Shown here: in pieces, positions 54,951 to 64,000 of the stretch
Layout of the letters: the number at the start of each line of letters is the position of its first letter
Numbering within the stretch: the first letter of the stretch is position 1
Assembly: GCF_913566895.1 (NCBI RefSeq)
Contig: NZ_CAJYCN010000005.1
Span: 1 to 64,000, forward strand
DNA from: Listeria ilorinensis
GTDB taxonomy: Bacteria; Bacillota; Bacilli; Lactobacillales; Listeriaceae
DNA length: 64,000 bases
Reading direction: 5' to 3'
Translations under genes and position numbers: made by a program
Notes under the pieces: generated by a model
Seen by the model: the letters and a program-made list of their open reading frames with translations, nothing else
Databases searched by the model: none
Told to the model about the DNA's origin: nothing

Positions 54951-56006
54951 ATGTATAAAGGTTTACTTGATAAATATAAAGAATTTTTACCTGTAACAGA
55001 TAAAACGCCACTCATTTCACTTGCGGAAGGAAATACGCCACTGATTCCATTGCCGAATCTATCGAAGGAACTAGGTGTGACATTATATGGAAAATATGAA
55101 GGGCTTAATCCTACCGGTTCATTTAAAGACCGCGGTATGGTGATGGCGGTAGCAAAAGCGAAGGAAGAGGGAGCAGAAGCAGTTATCTGTGCTTCAACAG
55201 GGAATACATCTGCTTCGGCTGCTGCTTATGCGACACGCGCAGGCATGAAAGCTTATATCGTGATTCCAGACGGTAAAGTGGCGCTTGGTAAACTTGCGCA
55301 AGCCGTGATGTATGGTGCAGATATCATTGCGATTAAAGGGAACTTTGATGAGGCGTTAAAATCAGTTCGGGAATTAGCTGAAACGGAAGCAGTTACACTT
55401 GTGAATTCTGTGAATCCTTATCGTTTAGAAGGTCAAAAAACGGCTGCTTTTGAAGTGTGTGAACAGCTAGGTGGAGCACCTGATGTACTTGCAATTCCAG
55501 TCGGGAATGCAGGCAATATTTCGGCCTACTGGAAAGGATTTAAAGAATGGCAAGCACATCAAAGCAGTGGTCTTCCGCGTATGCATGGCTTTGAGGCTGA
55601 AGGAGCTGCAGCAATTGTTAAAGGAGAGCCGATTGCTGATCCAGAAACGATTGCAACTGCGATTCGAATCGGCAATCCGGCCAGCTGGCAATTAGCAGAA
55701 AATGCGCGTGATGAGTCGAACGGATATATTCATGCAGTAACGGATGAGGAAATCGTAGCGGCTTATAAAAAAGTCGCAGCATATGATGGCGTCTTTATCG
55801 AACCAGGCTCTGCGGCAAGTCTGGCTGGTGTGATCCAACACGTTGAAAAAGGACTGATCAAACAAGGTGAAACAGTGGTCTGCGTGTTTACAGGAAATGG
55901 TTTGAAAGATCCTGATACGGCTATGAACGTCCATGACATAAAAGTCAAACATGCGACAGATCTTGATTCAATTCGCACACATTTGCGAAATGGAGTGGAA
56001 GCCTGA
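54951..56006 (+). CDS. thrC: Threonine synthase
   Basis: A 351-residue PLP enzyme of fold type II, beginning 3 bp after hom. The PLP lysine is in [20 protein letters not shown], the phosphate-binding loop of PLP is in [14 protein letters not shown], and the N-terminal [16 protein letters not shown] is typical. It converts O-phosphohomoserine to threonine and phosphate, the last step of the pathway. Confidence 0.97.
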   Translation: MYKGLLDKYKEFLPVTDKTPLISLAEGNTPLIPLPNLSKELGVTLYGKYEGLNPTGSFKDRGMVMAVAKAKEEGAEAVICASTGNTSASAAAYATRAGMKAYIVIPDGKVALGKLAQAVMYGADIIAIKGNFDEALKSVRELAETEAVTLVNSVNPYRLEGQKTAAFEVCEQLGGAPDVLAIPVGNAGNISAYWKGFKEWQAHQSSGLPRMHGFEAEGAAAIVKGEPIADPETIATAIRIGNPASWQLAENARDESNGYIHAVTDEEIVAAYKKVAAYDGVFIEPGSAASLAGVIQHVEKGLIKQGETVVCVFTGNGLKDPDTAMNVHDIKVKHATDLDSIRTHLRNGVEA

Positions 56007-56872
56007 TGCAGATTCGTGTACCAGCAACAACGGCCAATCTTGGACCGGGATTTGATTCGTGCGGCTTGGCACTGACACTCTATTTGGTGCTTGATGTGCT
56101 GGAAGAAACGGATGAATGGATTATTGAGCATACGCTGGGAGCTGGTATTCCAAATGACGCTTCCAATGTGATCATTGAAACGGCGCTTCGCTTGGCGCCA
56201 GATCTCGTGCCGCATCGACTGAAGATGACTTGCGATATTCCGCCAGCGCGTGGTCTAGGAAGCAGTTCAGCGGCTGTTGTGGCAGGAATTGAACTAGCAG
56301 ATCAGTTAGCAAATTTAGCACTTACAAAGCAAGAAAAAGTGCGATTCGCGGCGGAGATCGAAGGGCATCCAGATAATGTGGCGCCAGCCGTGTTGGGTAA
56401 TCTGGTCGTTGGAGCTAAATTGGACGATACAGACTTTTATGTACGGCATCTTTTCCCAGATGCGGCCATTTTGGTATTCATTCCGCAAGCAGAGCTTTTG
56501 ACAGCCGATAGTCGAGCGGTTCTACCTGATCAACTGTCTTACAAGGACGCTGTTCAGGCAAGTGCAATTGCCAATGTGATGATTGCAGCTGTTTTGCAAA
56601 ATGATTTGAAATTGGCTGGACAGATGATGGAACGCGACAGATGGCATGAAAGTTATCGAAGCCGTCTTGTCCCTCATTTAAATGAAATTCGAGAGCAAAC
56701 TCGCAAGCTTGGCGCTTATGCCGCATGCCTTAGCGGGGCTGGTCCGACTGTGCTGATTTTTACGCCGCATGAGAAGGCAGCGAAAATTTTGGCAGAGTTA
56801 CAGCATTATGATGATACAGCTACTGTGCTGCGCCTTGAAGTAGATGGAAGTGGCGCACGAATCATCAAATAG
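56006..56872 (+). CDS. thrB: Homoserine kinase
   Basis: A 288-residue GHMP kinase starting on the last base of the thrC stop (TGATG). Motif 1 is VPATTANLGPGFDSCGLAL, the ATP loop is PPARGLGSSSAAVVAGIELA, and motif 3 is AYAACLSGAGPTVLIF. It phosphorylates homoserine, supplying the ThrC substrate. Gene order hom-thrC-thrB is that of B. subtilis and Listeria. Confidence 0.97.
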   Translation: MQIRVPATTANLGPGFDSCGLALTLYLVLDVLEETDEWIIEHTLGAGIPNDASNVIIETALRLAPDLVPHRLKMTCDIPPARGLGSSSAAVVAGIELADQLANLALTKQEKVRFAAEIEGHPDNVAPAVLGNLVVGAKLDDTDFYVRHLFPDAAILVFIPQAELLTADSRAVLPDQLSYKDAVQASAIANVMIAAVLQNDLKLAGQMMERDRWHESYRSRLVPHLNEIREQTRKLGAYAACLSGAGPTVLIFTPHEKAAKILAELQHYDDTATVLRLEVDGSGARIIK

Positions 56873-56882
56873 CAAAATAATG

Positions 56883-56921
56883 GTTGGCGATTTGTCTTTG
56901 GGCAAGGTCGCCAACTTTTTT
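56883..56921 (+). terminator. Terminator of the threonine operon
   Basis: GTTGGCGA (56883-56890) pairs with TCGCCAAC (56908-56915), then TTTTTT. Confidence 0.9.
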
Positions 56922-56997
56922 TCATCTCATGTGCCAATTCCGGCCTGTCTGTGATAGAATAGGAAAAGAGTTTATTAGTATAAGGGAGCGTAAAGCA

Positions 56998-57576
56998 ATG
57001 GCACAGTTATTTTTTCGCTATGGGGCAATGAATAGCGGTAAAACGATTGAAATTTTGAAAGTAGCACACAACTATGAAGAGCAAAATAAGCCAGTCATTA
57101 TTTTTACTTCGGGAATTGATGACCGTGAGCAGGTGGGTGTGATTTCCAGTCGGATTGGTCTGAAGCGTGATGCAATCCCGGTTTTTCACGAGACGAATAT
57201 TTTTGAAGAAGTTCGCCAAATGAATCCAAGACCGTACTGCGTGCTGCTTGATGAATCGCAGTTTTTGGAAAAAGAACATGTGTTTCAACTGGCCCGAATT
57301 GTAGATGAATTAGGAATCCCTGTAATTGCCTACGGATTAAAAAATGATTTCCGGAATGAGTTATTTGAGGGTTCAAAGTATTTGCTGCTTTATGCTGATA
57401 AAATTGAAGAGATGAAGACAATTTGCTGGTTCTGCGCGAAAAAAGCAACAATGGTTTTACGTGTAGATGATAAAGGCCAGCCTGTATATACGGGAGAGCA
57501 GATTTTGATTGGCGGCAATGATAAGTACTACCCTGTTTGCCGCAAATGTCATGCTCATCCGCCAATTTCTGAATAA
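56998..57576 (+). CDS. tdk: Thymidine kinase
   Basis: 192 residues. ATG 56998 ([20 protein letters not shown]) after AAGGGAGCG. The P-loop is GAMNSGKT, Walker B is [11 protein letters not shown] with the catalytic Glu nearby, and the lasso-domain zinc is bound by CWFCAKKA and CRKCH. It phosphorylates thymidine (and analogues) for salvage. It starts a run with prfA, prmC and, further on, upp, as in other Firmicutes. Confidence 0.96.
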   Translation: MAQLFFRYGAMNSGKTIEILKVAHNYEEQNKPVIIFTSGIDDREQVGVISSRIGLKRDAIPVFHETNIFEEVRQMNPRPYCVLLDESQFLEKEHVFQLARIVDELGIPVIAYGLKNDFRNELFEGSKYLLLYADKIEEMKTICWFCAKKATMVLRVDDKGQPVYTGEQILIGGNDKYYPVCRKCHAHPPISE

Positions 57577-57593
57577 AAGAGGTGTCATGATCA

Positions 57594-58670
57594 ATGTATG
57601 ATCGTTTGCAAGCGGTGGAAAATCGCTATGAAGAATTAAATGAATTGTTGAGTGATCCGGATGTGGTTTCTGATCCGAAAAGGCTCCGTGACTTATCTAA
57701 AGAACAGTCGGGCATTACTGAAACTGTGGAAACTTATCGGCACTATAAAGAAGTATCCAATCAAATTGAAGAAACAAAAGAGCTGTTAGGGGAAAAATTA
57801 GACGATGATATGCGTGAAATGGCGAAAGAAGAATTAAGCGATCTTCAGGATGAAAAAGTCACACTTGAAGAAAAAATGAAGCTGCTTCTCGTGCCAAAAG
57901 ATCCCAATGACGATAAAAACGTCATCATGGAAGTGCGCGGTGCTGCTGGTGGTGATGAAGCTGCCCTGTTTGCAGGTGACCTTTTCCGAATGTACTCACG
58001 ATATGCTGAAAGCCGCGGCTGGAAAGTGGAAGTGATGGATGCAAATCCGACAGGAATCGGCGGTTATAAAGAGGTCATTGCCATGATTAATGGAGATGGC
58101 GCTTTTTCACGACTGAAATATGAAAATGGTGCTCACCGTGTGCAGCGTGTTCCAGAAACAGAGTCGGGTGGCCGGATCCATACTTCAACTGCAACTGTGG
58201 CCATTTTGCCGGAAGCAGAAGATGTAGAGATTGATATTCAAGATAAAGATATTCGTGTGGACACATTTGCTTCAACAGGAGCTGGCGGACAAAGTGTCAA
58301 TACGACCATGTCAGCCGTTCGTTTGACACATATTCCAACAGGGATCGTGGTTTCCATGCAAGATGAACGATCTCAGATCAAAAATAAAGAAAAGGCCATG
58401 AAAGTATTGCGTGCTCGTGTTTATGATAAGTTTGAACGGGAAGCACGTGAAGAATATGATGCTAATCGGAAGTCCGCAGTGGGGACAGGCGACCGTTCTG
58501 AACGGATCAGAACCTACAACTATCCGCAAAATCGGGTAACAGATCACAGGATTGGTTTGACGATTCAAAAGCTTGATCAGGTGATGGAAGGCAAATTGGA
58601 TGAAATCATCGATGCTTTGATCATGGAGGACCAAACGAGCAAACTGGAGCATTTGAATGATGCTGAATAA
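57594..58670 (+). CDS. prfA: Peptide chain release factor 1
   Basis: A 358-residue class I release factor with ATG 57594 after AGAGGTG. The N-terminal coiled coil ([20 protein letters not shown]) is followed by the domain that reads stop codons ([19 protein letters not shown]) and the GGQ loop ([20 protein letters not shown]), which triggers peptide release at UAA and UAG. This prfA is RF1 and is not the Listeria virulence regulator of the same name. It overlaps prmC, whose product methylates the GGQ glutamine. Confidence 0.97.
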   Translation: MYDRLQAVENRYEELNELLSDPDVVSDPKRLRDLSKEQSGITETVETYRHYKEVSNQIEETKELLGEKLDDDMREMAKEELSDLQDEKVTLEEKMKLLLVPKDPNDDKNVIMEVRGAAGGDEAALFAGDLFRMYSRYAESRGWKVEVMDANPTGIGGYKEVIAMINGDGAFSRLKYENGAHRVQRVPETESGGRIHTSTATVAILPEAEDVEIDIQDKDIRVDTFASTGAGGQSVNTTMSAVRLTHIPTGIVVSMQDERSQIKNKEKAMKVLRARVYDKFEREAREEYDANRKSAVGTGDRSERIRTYNYPQNRVTDHRIGLTIQKLDQVMEGKLDEIIDALIMEDQTSKLEHLNDAE

Positions 58671-59517
58671 CTCAATCGGTAAGTTGCTTCACGAAGCAAA
58701 ACAACGACTAATGGAGCGGCATTTGGACACGAATGCCGCCGAAATTTTGATAGAGACAAGGCTAGGGCTATCTCGTTCGGAATTATGGCAGAGTCTTGAC
58801 CGGGAAATCAGTGAAGAAGGACAACTTCAATTTGAAAAAGATTTCGCAAGGTATCTTGATGGGGAACCGGCTCAATATATCCTTGAGACAGCACCGTTTT
58901 ACGGATATGATTTTTATGTCGATCCGCGTGTATTGATTCCGCGTCCAGAAACAGAAGAGCTCGTGCTTCTGGCTGAAAATCACTTGAAAAAGCAGTCAGC
59001 TCAAAACGCATTGGATATCTGCACGGGCAGTGGCATCATCGCCATCACGCTTAAAAAATTATTTCCAAAACTTCCAGTAACAGCTAGCGATCTTTCTGAA
59101 AAGGCGCTCCAAGTTGCACAAAAAAATGCGAAGGCGCTTCAAGCGGATGTTTGTTTTAAAAGGATGAATTTGATTGATGCATTTTTAGAAACAGGGGAAA
59201 AGTTTGATTTGATTATCGCCAACCCTCCTTACATTGCAGAAAGTGAAAAATCCGAGATGTCTGCTTCTGTATTAGCTCATGAACCTTCTTTGGCATTATT
59301 TGCCGAAAATGAAGGATTAGCGATTTATCAAGAACTTATCCACAAGCTACCCAAAATTGTCATGGATAATTATTGGATTGCCTTTGAAATTGGTTATACA
59401 CAGGGAGACGCGGTAAAAGAACTTTTTCAAAAAAGTTTTCCACAGGCAAGTGTAATTGTCCACAAAGATATTAATCAAAAAAATCGTATGGTAAGTTGTA
59501 CGAATATATTGATATAA
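58657..59517 (+). CDS. prmC: Release factor glutamine methyltransferase
   Basis: A 286-residue protein; ATG 58657 (or 58660) after TGGAGC, overlapping prfA by 14 bp. The N-terminal helical domain contacts the release factor. The SAM-binding Rossmann domain has [15 protein letters not shown], and the substrate-glutamine motif NPPY is in [14 protein letters not shown]. It N5-methylates the glutamine of the GGQ loop in RF1 and RF2. Confidence 0.96.
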   Translation: MMLNNSIGKLLHEAKQRLMERHLDTNAAEILIETRLGLSRSELWQSLDREISEEGQLQFEKDFARYLDGEPAQYILETAPFYGYDFYVDPRVLIPRPETEELVLLAENHLKKQSAQNALDICTGSGIIAITLKKLFPKLPVTASDLSEKALQVAQKNAKALQADVCFKRMNLIDAFLETGEKFDLIIANPPYIAESEKSEMSASVLAHEPSLALFAENEGLAIYQELIHKLPKIVMDNYWIAFEIGYTQGDAVKELFQKSFPQASVIVHKDINQKNRMVSCTNILI

Positions 59518-59546
59518 AGGCGTTTCTATAGAGAAACGCCTTTTTC
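59516..59546 (+). terminator. Terminator after prmC
   Basis: AGGCGTTTCT pairs with AGAAACGCCT around a short ATAG loop, followed by TTTTC. Confidence 0.92.
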
Positions 59547-59557
59547 TTATACTCAAG

Positions 59558-59716
59558 TTATCCACAAATCTGTGGATAAAATCATGCGCAAAAAATTTTT
59601 TTAATCAAATTTTAATCAGCGAAATAAAAGTTATAGACAGTGTTTTTATACAATATCCACAGATTCACATGAAGTTATACACATTGACAAAGTTATTATC
59701 CACAGAATGGGGATAA
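59558..59716. promoter_or_regulatory. DnaA-box cluster upstream of sua5/ywlC
   Basis: Six DnaA-box matches to TTATNCACA lie in 159 bp: TTATCCACA 59558-59566 (+), the same on the minus strand 59571-59579, ATATCCACA 59653-59661 (+, one mismatch), TTATACACA 59675-59683 (+), TTATCCACA 59696-59704 (+), and a one-mismatch box on the minus strand 59708-59716. The stretch between the first pair and the rest is very AT-rich. B. subtilis has DnaA-box clusters outside oriC that restrain initiation, and as I recall one lies upstream of ywlC, the sua5 orthologue. There is no dnaA or dnaN here, so this is not oriC itself. Confidence 0.85.
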
Positions 59717-59794
59717 CTTTTAAGGGAGCAGCGTTTGCGAAACAAGCATGAAAAACGTACAATAGAAGGCAAGTAGAAAAAAGGAGATCGAAAT

Positions 59795-60850
59795 ATGGAA
59801 ACGCATTTTTGGAAGATCGAAACGGAGCAAGTAAATATTGAAGCCTATCAGCAGGCGGCTGAACTTCTTAAACAGGGAGAAACAGTCGCTTTTCCGACTG
59901 AGACAGTGTATGGTTTAGGCGCGGATGCGACAAATGACCAAGCCATCCAAAAAATCTATCAGGCGAAGGGGCGGCCTGCTGATAATCCGCTGATTGTCCA
60001 CATTGCGAAAAAAGAGCAGATGAATGATTTTGTAATGGAGGTCCCGCAGCAAGCGGCGCAACTTATCGAGGCATTCTGGCCTGGCCCGCTTACGATTATT
60101 TTACCTGTTCGCCCCGGAGTACTTGCGGCTAATGTTACGGCTGGTTTGCAAACTGTGGGTGTCAGAATGCCTGCTCATCCGGTTAGTTTGGCGCTACTTG
60201 CGGCGGCTCATTTACCTATCGCAGCGCCCAGTGCCAATCGTTCTGGTCGTCCCAGTCCAACGACCGCAGCTCATGTTGCAGAAGATCTGGCAGGGCGAAT
60301 TGCTGGAATCATAGATGGTGGCGAAACAGGGGTGGGACTTGAATCTACTGTGATTGACTGTACGACAGAAGTGCCGACCATATTACGGCCAGGCGGTGTC
60401 TCGGCAGAGCAGATCGAGCAGGTTATCGGTCCAGTCCTTTCAACTAAACGAATACTGGACCCGGCAGAGGCTCCCAAAGCCCCAGGAATGAAATACACAC
60501 ACTATGCGCCTAAAGCGCCTGTCTTTATTGTAGAAGGCAGTTTGGAATTTTGGCGTGAAACGATCAAACAGATGCAGGCGAACGGAGAGAAAGTCGGTTT
60601 ATTGGCTTCAGAAGGGTTAACAGAAAATCTGGCTGACCTGACTGAACTAGAAAGTTGGGTTACAACGGGATCTGAAAAATTACTTGAACAAGTTGCCCAG
60701 CAGCTCTACAAAGGGTTGCGTGCCTTTGACCATACAGATTGCACGGTGATTTTGGCAGAAAGCTACGAACGGACAGAAATTGGTGAGGCAGTCATGAATC
60801 GTTTGGAGAAAGCAGCAGGCGGTAAATTTTTACGTGAAATAAAGGAATGA
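59795..60850 (+). CDS. sua5: L-threonylcarbamoyladenylate synthase (Sua5/YwlC)
   Basis: A 351-residue protein; ATG 59795 after AAAAGGAG. The N-terminal YrdC domain has VAFPTETVYGLGADATND and IYQAKGRPADNPLIVHI, binding ATP and threonine. After a linker containing APGMKYTHYAPKAP (the Sua5 signature) comes the C-terminal Sua5 domain. It makes threonylcarbamoyl-AMP for the t6A37 modification of ANN-reading tRNAs. It is adjacent to the arginine-phosphatase gene, as ywlC-ywlE are close in B. subtilis. Confidence 0.96.
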   Translation: METHFWKIETEQVNIEAYQQAAELLKQGETVAFPTETVYGLGADATNDQAIQKIYQAKGRPADNPLIVHIAKKEQMNDFVMEVPQQAAQLIEAFWPGPLTIILPVRPGVLAANVTAGLQTVGVRMPAHPVSLALLAAAHLPIAAPSANRSGRPSPTTAAHVAEDLAGRIAGIIDGGETGVGLESTVIDCTTEVPTILRPGGVSAEQIEQVIGPVLSTKRILDPAEAPKAPGMKYTHYAPKAPVFIVEGSLEFWRETIKQMQANGEKVGLLASEGLTENLADLTELESWVTTGSEKLLEQVAQQLYKGLRAFDHTDCTVILAESYERTEIGEAVMNRLEKAAGGKFLREIKE

Positions 60851-60856
60851 ATGAGA

Positions 60857-61264
60857 ATGCGAATTTTAATTGTATGTACGGGGAACACTTGTAGAAGTCC
60901 CGTGGCAGAAAAATATTTAGCTGATGTCCGCCCAGATTTGTCTGTGCGGTCACGCGGTATATTTGCGCAATCCGGTGCTCCTATATCGGATAGCTCAGCG
61001 CATTTATTGGCAGCAGAAGGTTTGTCTACCATACATGCGGCAGCTTTACTTAATGAAGACGACGTTCTCTGGGCTGATAAAATTTTTGTTATGACAGCTG
61101 ATCAACTTGTGGCACTCGAAATGCGTTTCACTCAAGCGCAGGGGAAAACAGAGCTACTTTCTCCTGCAGCAGAACCCGTTCCCGATCCGTATGGTGGAGA
61201 ATTACAAGAGTATCAGCAAATGTTTGAAGTTATTAAACGGGCTATTTCCGAACGTTTTTTGTAA
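60857..61264 (+). CDS. ywlE: Low-molecular-weight phosphatase, YwlE-type protein-arginine phosphatase
   Basis: About 135 residues. ATG 60857 puts the active-site loop at Cys7-Thr-Gly-Asn-Thr11-Cys-Arg13, the same numbering as B. subtilis YwlE; ATG 60851 is the alternative. The general acid lies in PVPDPYGG. In YwlE, Thr11 selects phospho-arginine over phospho-tyrosine, and Thr is present here, so it probably removes phosphate from arginines marked by McsB for ClpCP degradation. It follows sua5 almost without a gap. Confidence 0.88.
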   Translation: MRILIVCTGNTCRSPVAEKYLADVRPDLSVRSRGIFAQSGAPISDSSAHLLAAEGLSTIHAAALLNEDDVLWADKIFVMTADQLVALEMRFTQAQGKTELLSPAAEPVPDPYGGELQEYQQMFEVIKRAISERFL

Positions 61265-61278
61265 GTGAAGCGCTTCAC
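61265..61278. promoter_or_regulatory. 14-bp perfect palindrome between ywlE and glyA
   Basis: GTGAAGCGCTTCAC directly follows the ywlE stop, and a T-rich stretch follows 6 bp later. It may be a minimal terminator stem. It resembles a CcpA cre site but is two bases short of the 14-bp cre pattern. Confidence 0.4.
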
Positions 61279-61399
61279 GACCATTTTTTTCCTAAATATA
61301 GAAGAAAAAACTTGCTTTTCGGACAATTTTAAGTGATTATAGGTGTAATACATAGTCTTTCCTGCGCAAGTTTACCAAAAAATGAATGGGGGTTCTCAG

Positions 61400-62641
61400 A
61401 TGGTTTATCTACAAAAACAGGACAAGGAAGTTTTTGACGCTATTCGTCTGGAGTTAGGCCGGCAAAGAAATAACATTGAACTGATTGCTTCTGAAAACTT
61501 TGTAAGCGAACAAGTGATGGAAGCAATGGGGTCCGTATTGACGAATAAATATGCAGAAGGCTATCCCGGCAAGCGCTATTATGGTGGTTGTGAATATGTG
61601 GATATCGTTGAAGATTTAGCACGCGATCGCGCAAAAAAACTATTTGGTGCTGAATATGCCAATGTTCAGCCGCATTCAGGCGCTCAAGCAAATATGGCAG
61701 TTTACCATGCTGTTTTGAAACCAGGAGATACGGTGCTGGGAATGAATCTATCTCATGGCGGCCATTTAACACACGGCAGTCCGGTTAATTTTAGTGGAGA
61801 ACTGTACAATTTTGTCGAATATGGTGTGCGTGAAGATACTAAGCAAATTGATTATGAAAATGTTCGAGCAGCAGCTTTAGAACATAAACCTAAGATGATT
61901 GTGGCTGGTGCAAGTGCTTATCCGCGGGCAATTGATTTTGCAAAGTTCCGTGAAATCGCAGACGAAGTAGGGGCTTATTTGATGGTTGATATGGCGCATA
62001 TTGCTGGCCTTGTAGCAGCTGGCTTGCATCAAAATCCAGTTCCTTATTCTGATTTTGTCACTTCGACAACACATAAGACACTGCGCGGACCTCGTGGCGG
62101 CCTTATTTTAGCCAAAGCCGAATGGGAAGCAAAACTGAATAAAGCGATTTTTCCAGGAATTCAAGGTGGCCCTTTGATGCACGTTATTGCTGGTAAAGCA
62201 GTGGCATTTGGTGAAGCATTACAACCGGAGTTTAAAACTTACTGTGAACAAATCATTAAAAACTCCAAGCAACTAGCTGAAACATTACAAGCTGAAAATA
62301 TTTCTATTTTAACAGGGGGGTCAGACAATCATTTACTATTGATTGATTTAAAACCTCTTGGCTTGACAGGAAAAGCTGCTGAGGGCGTTCTGGATCGTGT
62401 CGGAATTACAGTCAACAAGAATACCATTCCATTTGAAACCGAAAGTCCTTTTGTGACAAGTGGAATTCGCGTTGGTGTTGCAGCAATTACGACACGCGGA
62501 TTTGATGAAGCAGCCACAGCACGAGTAGGTGAGCTGATTGCTAGAGTCTTGCATAATTTAGAAAACGAAGAAGTTCTGGAAGATGTGAAGCAAAAAGTAG
62601 CTGAGCTTACAAGTGAATATCCGCTTTATCCAGAACTTTAG
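61400..62641 (+). CDS. glyA: Serine hydroxymethyltransferase
   Basis: 413 residues from ATG 61400, 7 nt after GGGGG; an upstream ATG (61382) lacks a ribosome site. The PLP lysine is in [40 protein letters not shown] and [13 protein letters not shown] are family signatures. It converts serine and tetrahydrofolate to glycine and 5,10-methylene-tetrahydrofolate, feeding one-carbon metabolism. Confidence 0.97.
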   Translation: MVYLQKQDKEVFDAIRLELGRQRNNIELIASENFVSEQVMEAMGSVLTNKYAEGYPGKRYYGGCEYVDIVEDLARDRAKKLFGAEYANVQPHSGAQANMAVYHAVLKPGDTVLGMNLSHGGHLTHGSPVNFSGELYNFVEYGVREDTKQIDYENVRAAALEHKPKMIVAGASAYPRAIDFAKFREIADEVGAYLMVDMAHIAGLVAAGLHQNPVPYSDFVTSTTHKTLRGPRGGLILAKAEWEAKLNKAIFPGIQGGPLMHVIAGKAVAFGEALQPEFKTYCEQIIKNSKQLAETLQAENISILTGGSDNHLLLIDLKPLGLTGKAAEGVLDRVGITVNKNTIPFETESPFVTSGIRVGVAAITTRGFDEAATARVGELIARVLHNLENEEVLEDVKQKVAELTSEYPLYPEL

Positions 62642-62650
62642 AATAGAATG

Positions 62651-62688
62651 AACCGCTTTCTTTTATATAGAAGGAAAGCGGTTTTTTT
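62651..62688 (+). terminator. Terminator after glyA
   Basis: AACCGCTTTC (62651-62660) pairs perfectly with GAAAGCGGTT (62673-62682), then a T-run. Confidence 0.93.
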
Positions 62689-62802
62689 ATTGTGCTTTTG
62701 TGGCAAAAATCGCTAAAATTATCATTTTCCCTTGTATTACTGACCTGTTCTGATACAATAAGAAGAGGAAATTTTTGATTTAATAAAGGAGCGAATTTAT
62801 CA

Positions 62803-63432
62803 ATGGCAAATGTACATGTAATCAATCACCCGCTAATCCAACACAAATTAACGATTATTCGTGACAAAAATACGGGAACCAAAGCATTCCGTGAACTCGT
62901 TGACGAAGTGGCAACACTTATGGCTTACGAAATCACACGTGATATGGAAATGGAAGAAGTCGAAGTGGAAACGCCGCTTACGGTAACTAAAACAAAAGTA
63001 CTTGCTGGTAAAAAGCTTGGAGTGGTACCGATTTTACGTGCTGGACTTGGCATGACCGATGGGATTTTAAAACTGATTCCGGCAGCAAAAGTTGGACATG
63101 TCGGATTATATCGTGATCATGAAACGCTAGAACCAGTAGAATATTTCGTAAAACTGCCATCTGATGTTGAAGAACGCCTTTTCATCGTGGTGGATCCGAT
63201 GCTTGCAACAGGTGGCTCGGCGATCATGGCATTAGATTGCTTGAAAAAACGCGGTGCTAAAAATATGAAATTCATGTGCCTTGTAGCAGCTCCAGAAGGT
63301 GTAAAAGCCCTGCAGGATGCGCATCCGGATGTTGATATCTATATTGCTGGTTTAGATGAAAAACTCAATGAAGACGGCTATATTTTACCGGGTCTAGGTG
63401 ATGCTGGTGACCGTTTGTTTGGTACGAAGTAA
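62803..63432 (+). CDS. upp: Uracil phosphoribosyltransferase
   Basis: A 209-residue protein with ATG 62803 after AAAGGAGCG. The PRPP-binding motif is [14 protein letters not shown]; the uracil-binding C-terminal region reads [17 protein letters not shown]. It makes UMP from uracil and PRPP for pyrimidine salvage. The gene order glyA-upp is conserved in Firmicutes. Confidence 0.97.
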   Translation: MANVHVINHPLIQHKLTIIRDKNTGTKAFRELVDEVATLMAYEITRDMEMEEVEVETPLTVTKTKVLAGKKLGVVPILRAGLGMTDGILKLIPAAKVGHVGLYRDHETLEPVEYFVKLPSDVEERLFIVVDPMLATGGSAIMALDCLKKRGAKNMKFMCLVAAPEGVKALQDAHPDVDIYIAGLDEKLNEDGYILPGLGDAGDRLFGTK

Positions 63433-63511
63433 ACTTTCAAAACTGAGAAAATCCTTTTAAAAGAGAAAATGTGCCGAAAATCGTAATTTCTGAATTTAAA
63501 GGAGATAAGTC

Positions 63512-64000
63512 ATGAAAAAAATAAAAGTAATGAGCGTTTTTGGTACACGGCCTGAAGCTATCAAAATGGCTCCGCTTGTTCTAGCATTAAAAAATCGACC
63601 AGAGGAATTCATATCTACAGTAGTGATCACTGCTCAGCATAGGGAAATGCTTGATCAAGTATTGGACATTTTTAATGTTGTCCCGGATGTCGATTTAGAT
63701 ATCATGCAAAAAGGGCAGACACTGACAGACATTACGACGCGCGTTATGGAAGGGCTGCATGAAGTCATCAGCCAAGAAGAACCGGATATTGTGCTGGTTC
63801 ATGGTGATACCACAACGAGTTTTGCAGCAGGTCTGGCAGCATTTTATAAGCAAACAGCTGTCGGTCATGTGGAAGCAGGTTTAAGAACTTGGAATAAGTA
63901 CTCACCGTTTCCAGAAGAAATGAATCGCCAACTGACAGGCGTCTTGGCAGATTTGCATTTTTCACCAACTGATACGGCCAAACAGAATCTGCTAAAGGAA
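63512..64000 (+). CDS. mnaA: UDP-N-acetylglucosamine 2-epimerase (3' end outside the window)
   Basis: ATG 63512 lies 8 nt after AAAGGAG, and the frame is open to the window end, 163 residues of an expected ~375. The start, [21 protein letters not shown], is the family signature; [35 protein letters not shown] and [21 protein letters not shown] follow in order, including active-site acidic residues. It converts UDP-GlcNAc to UDP-ManNAc for the wall teichoic acid linkage unit. In L. monocytogenes it also follows upp. Confidence 0.95.
   Translation, partial: MKKIKVMSVFGTRPEAIKMAPLVLALKNRPEEFISTVVITAQHREMLDQVLDIFNVVPDVDLDIMQKGQTLTDITTRVMEGLHEVISQEEPDIVLVHGDTTTSFAAGLAAFYKQTAVGHVEAGLRTWNKYSPFPEEMNRQLTGVLADLHFSPTDTAKQNLLKE

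Noticed and set aside
57594..58670. Reading prfA as the Listeria virulence regulator PrfA
   Set aside because: The product has the GGQ loop and release-factor domains; it is peptide chain release factor 1.
59518..59794. Replication origin (oriC) at the DnaA-box cluster
   Set aside because: No dnaA, dnaN or rpmH nearby; the gene context is prmC-sua5.
61265..61278. CcpA cre site upstream of glyA
   Set aside because: The palindrome lacks the spacing of the cre consensus and lies ~120 bp from the start with no promoter recognised beside it.

Overview
The window looks like a piece of a Listeria chromosome, or of a close relative in Listeriaceae. The main evidence is gene order. Read left to right it follows the order I remember for L. 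monocytogenes EGD-e from about lmo2589 down to lmo2537: TetR/MFS pair, formate dehydrogenase cluster, zinc-type dehydrogenase/DHFR-like/nicotinamidase-like genes, OppA-like lipoprotein, lipL, HD hydrolase, tautomerase, argS, rpoE, pyrG, ami, fbaA, lafABC, murA, rho, rpmE, hom-thrC-thrB, tdk, prfA, prmC, sua5, LMW phosphatase, glyA, upp, mnaA. The G+C content looks higher than in L. monocytogenes, and gtcA with its neighbour is missing between rho and rpmE. A species outside the L. monocytogenes group is therefore plausible, but I cannot fix the species.

Layout. 1-5.6 kb: 3' part of a giant LPXTG surface protein with seven Ig-like repeats. 5.6-8.1 kb: a diverged DXS-like enzyme and a frameshifted small gene. 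8.1-12 kb: TetR regulator and MFS exporter, acetyltransferase, proC. 12.1-16.8 kb: an overlapping polyphosphate operon (HD-containing Ppx, PPK1, short Ppx). 17-21.4 kb: formate dehydrogenase, its DUF1641 partner and FdhD. 21.3-23.7 kb: small membrane proteins, a DUF915 hydrolase and a HAD phosphatase. 23.9-26.9 kb: an InlJ-like internalin with a cysteine-ladder LRR domain, and a short Crp/Fnr-type regulator. 27.1-32.8 kb: a probable sigma-B-controlled three-gene oxidoreductase/hydrolase unit, an OppA-like lipoprotein and several small secreted or membrane proteins, one of only 26 residues.

33-64 kb is mostly conserved housekeeping: LipL, YwfO-like HD protein, tautomerase, M50 protease, ArgS, RNA polymerase delta, PyrG behind a CTP-sensing attenuator, the Ami autolysin with eight GW modules, a lipid kinase, FbaA, the lipoteichoic acid glycolipid-anchor operon lafABC, MurA, Rho, L31 type B, threonine biosynthesis, Tdk, RF1 with its methylase PrmC, Sua5, a YwlE-type arginine phosphatase, GlyA, Upp and the start of UDP-GlcNAc 2-epimerase.

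Non-coding points that stand out are a cluster of six DnaA boxes upstream of sua5/ywlC (matching a known B. subtilis DnaA-box cluster locus), the pyrG attenuator, a promoter-plus-terminator unit of about 60 nt before lafA, an unexplained 0.5 kb region before hom, and a two-stem hairpin found after both LPXTG genes. I saw no tRNA, rRNA, CRISPR array, prophage or insertion sequence.
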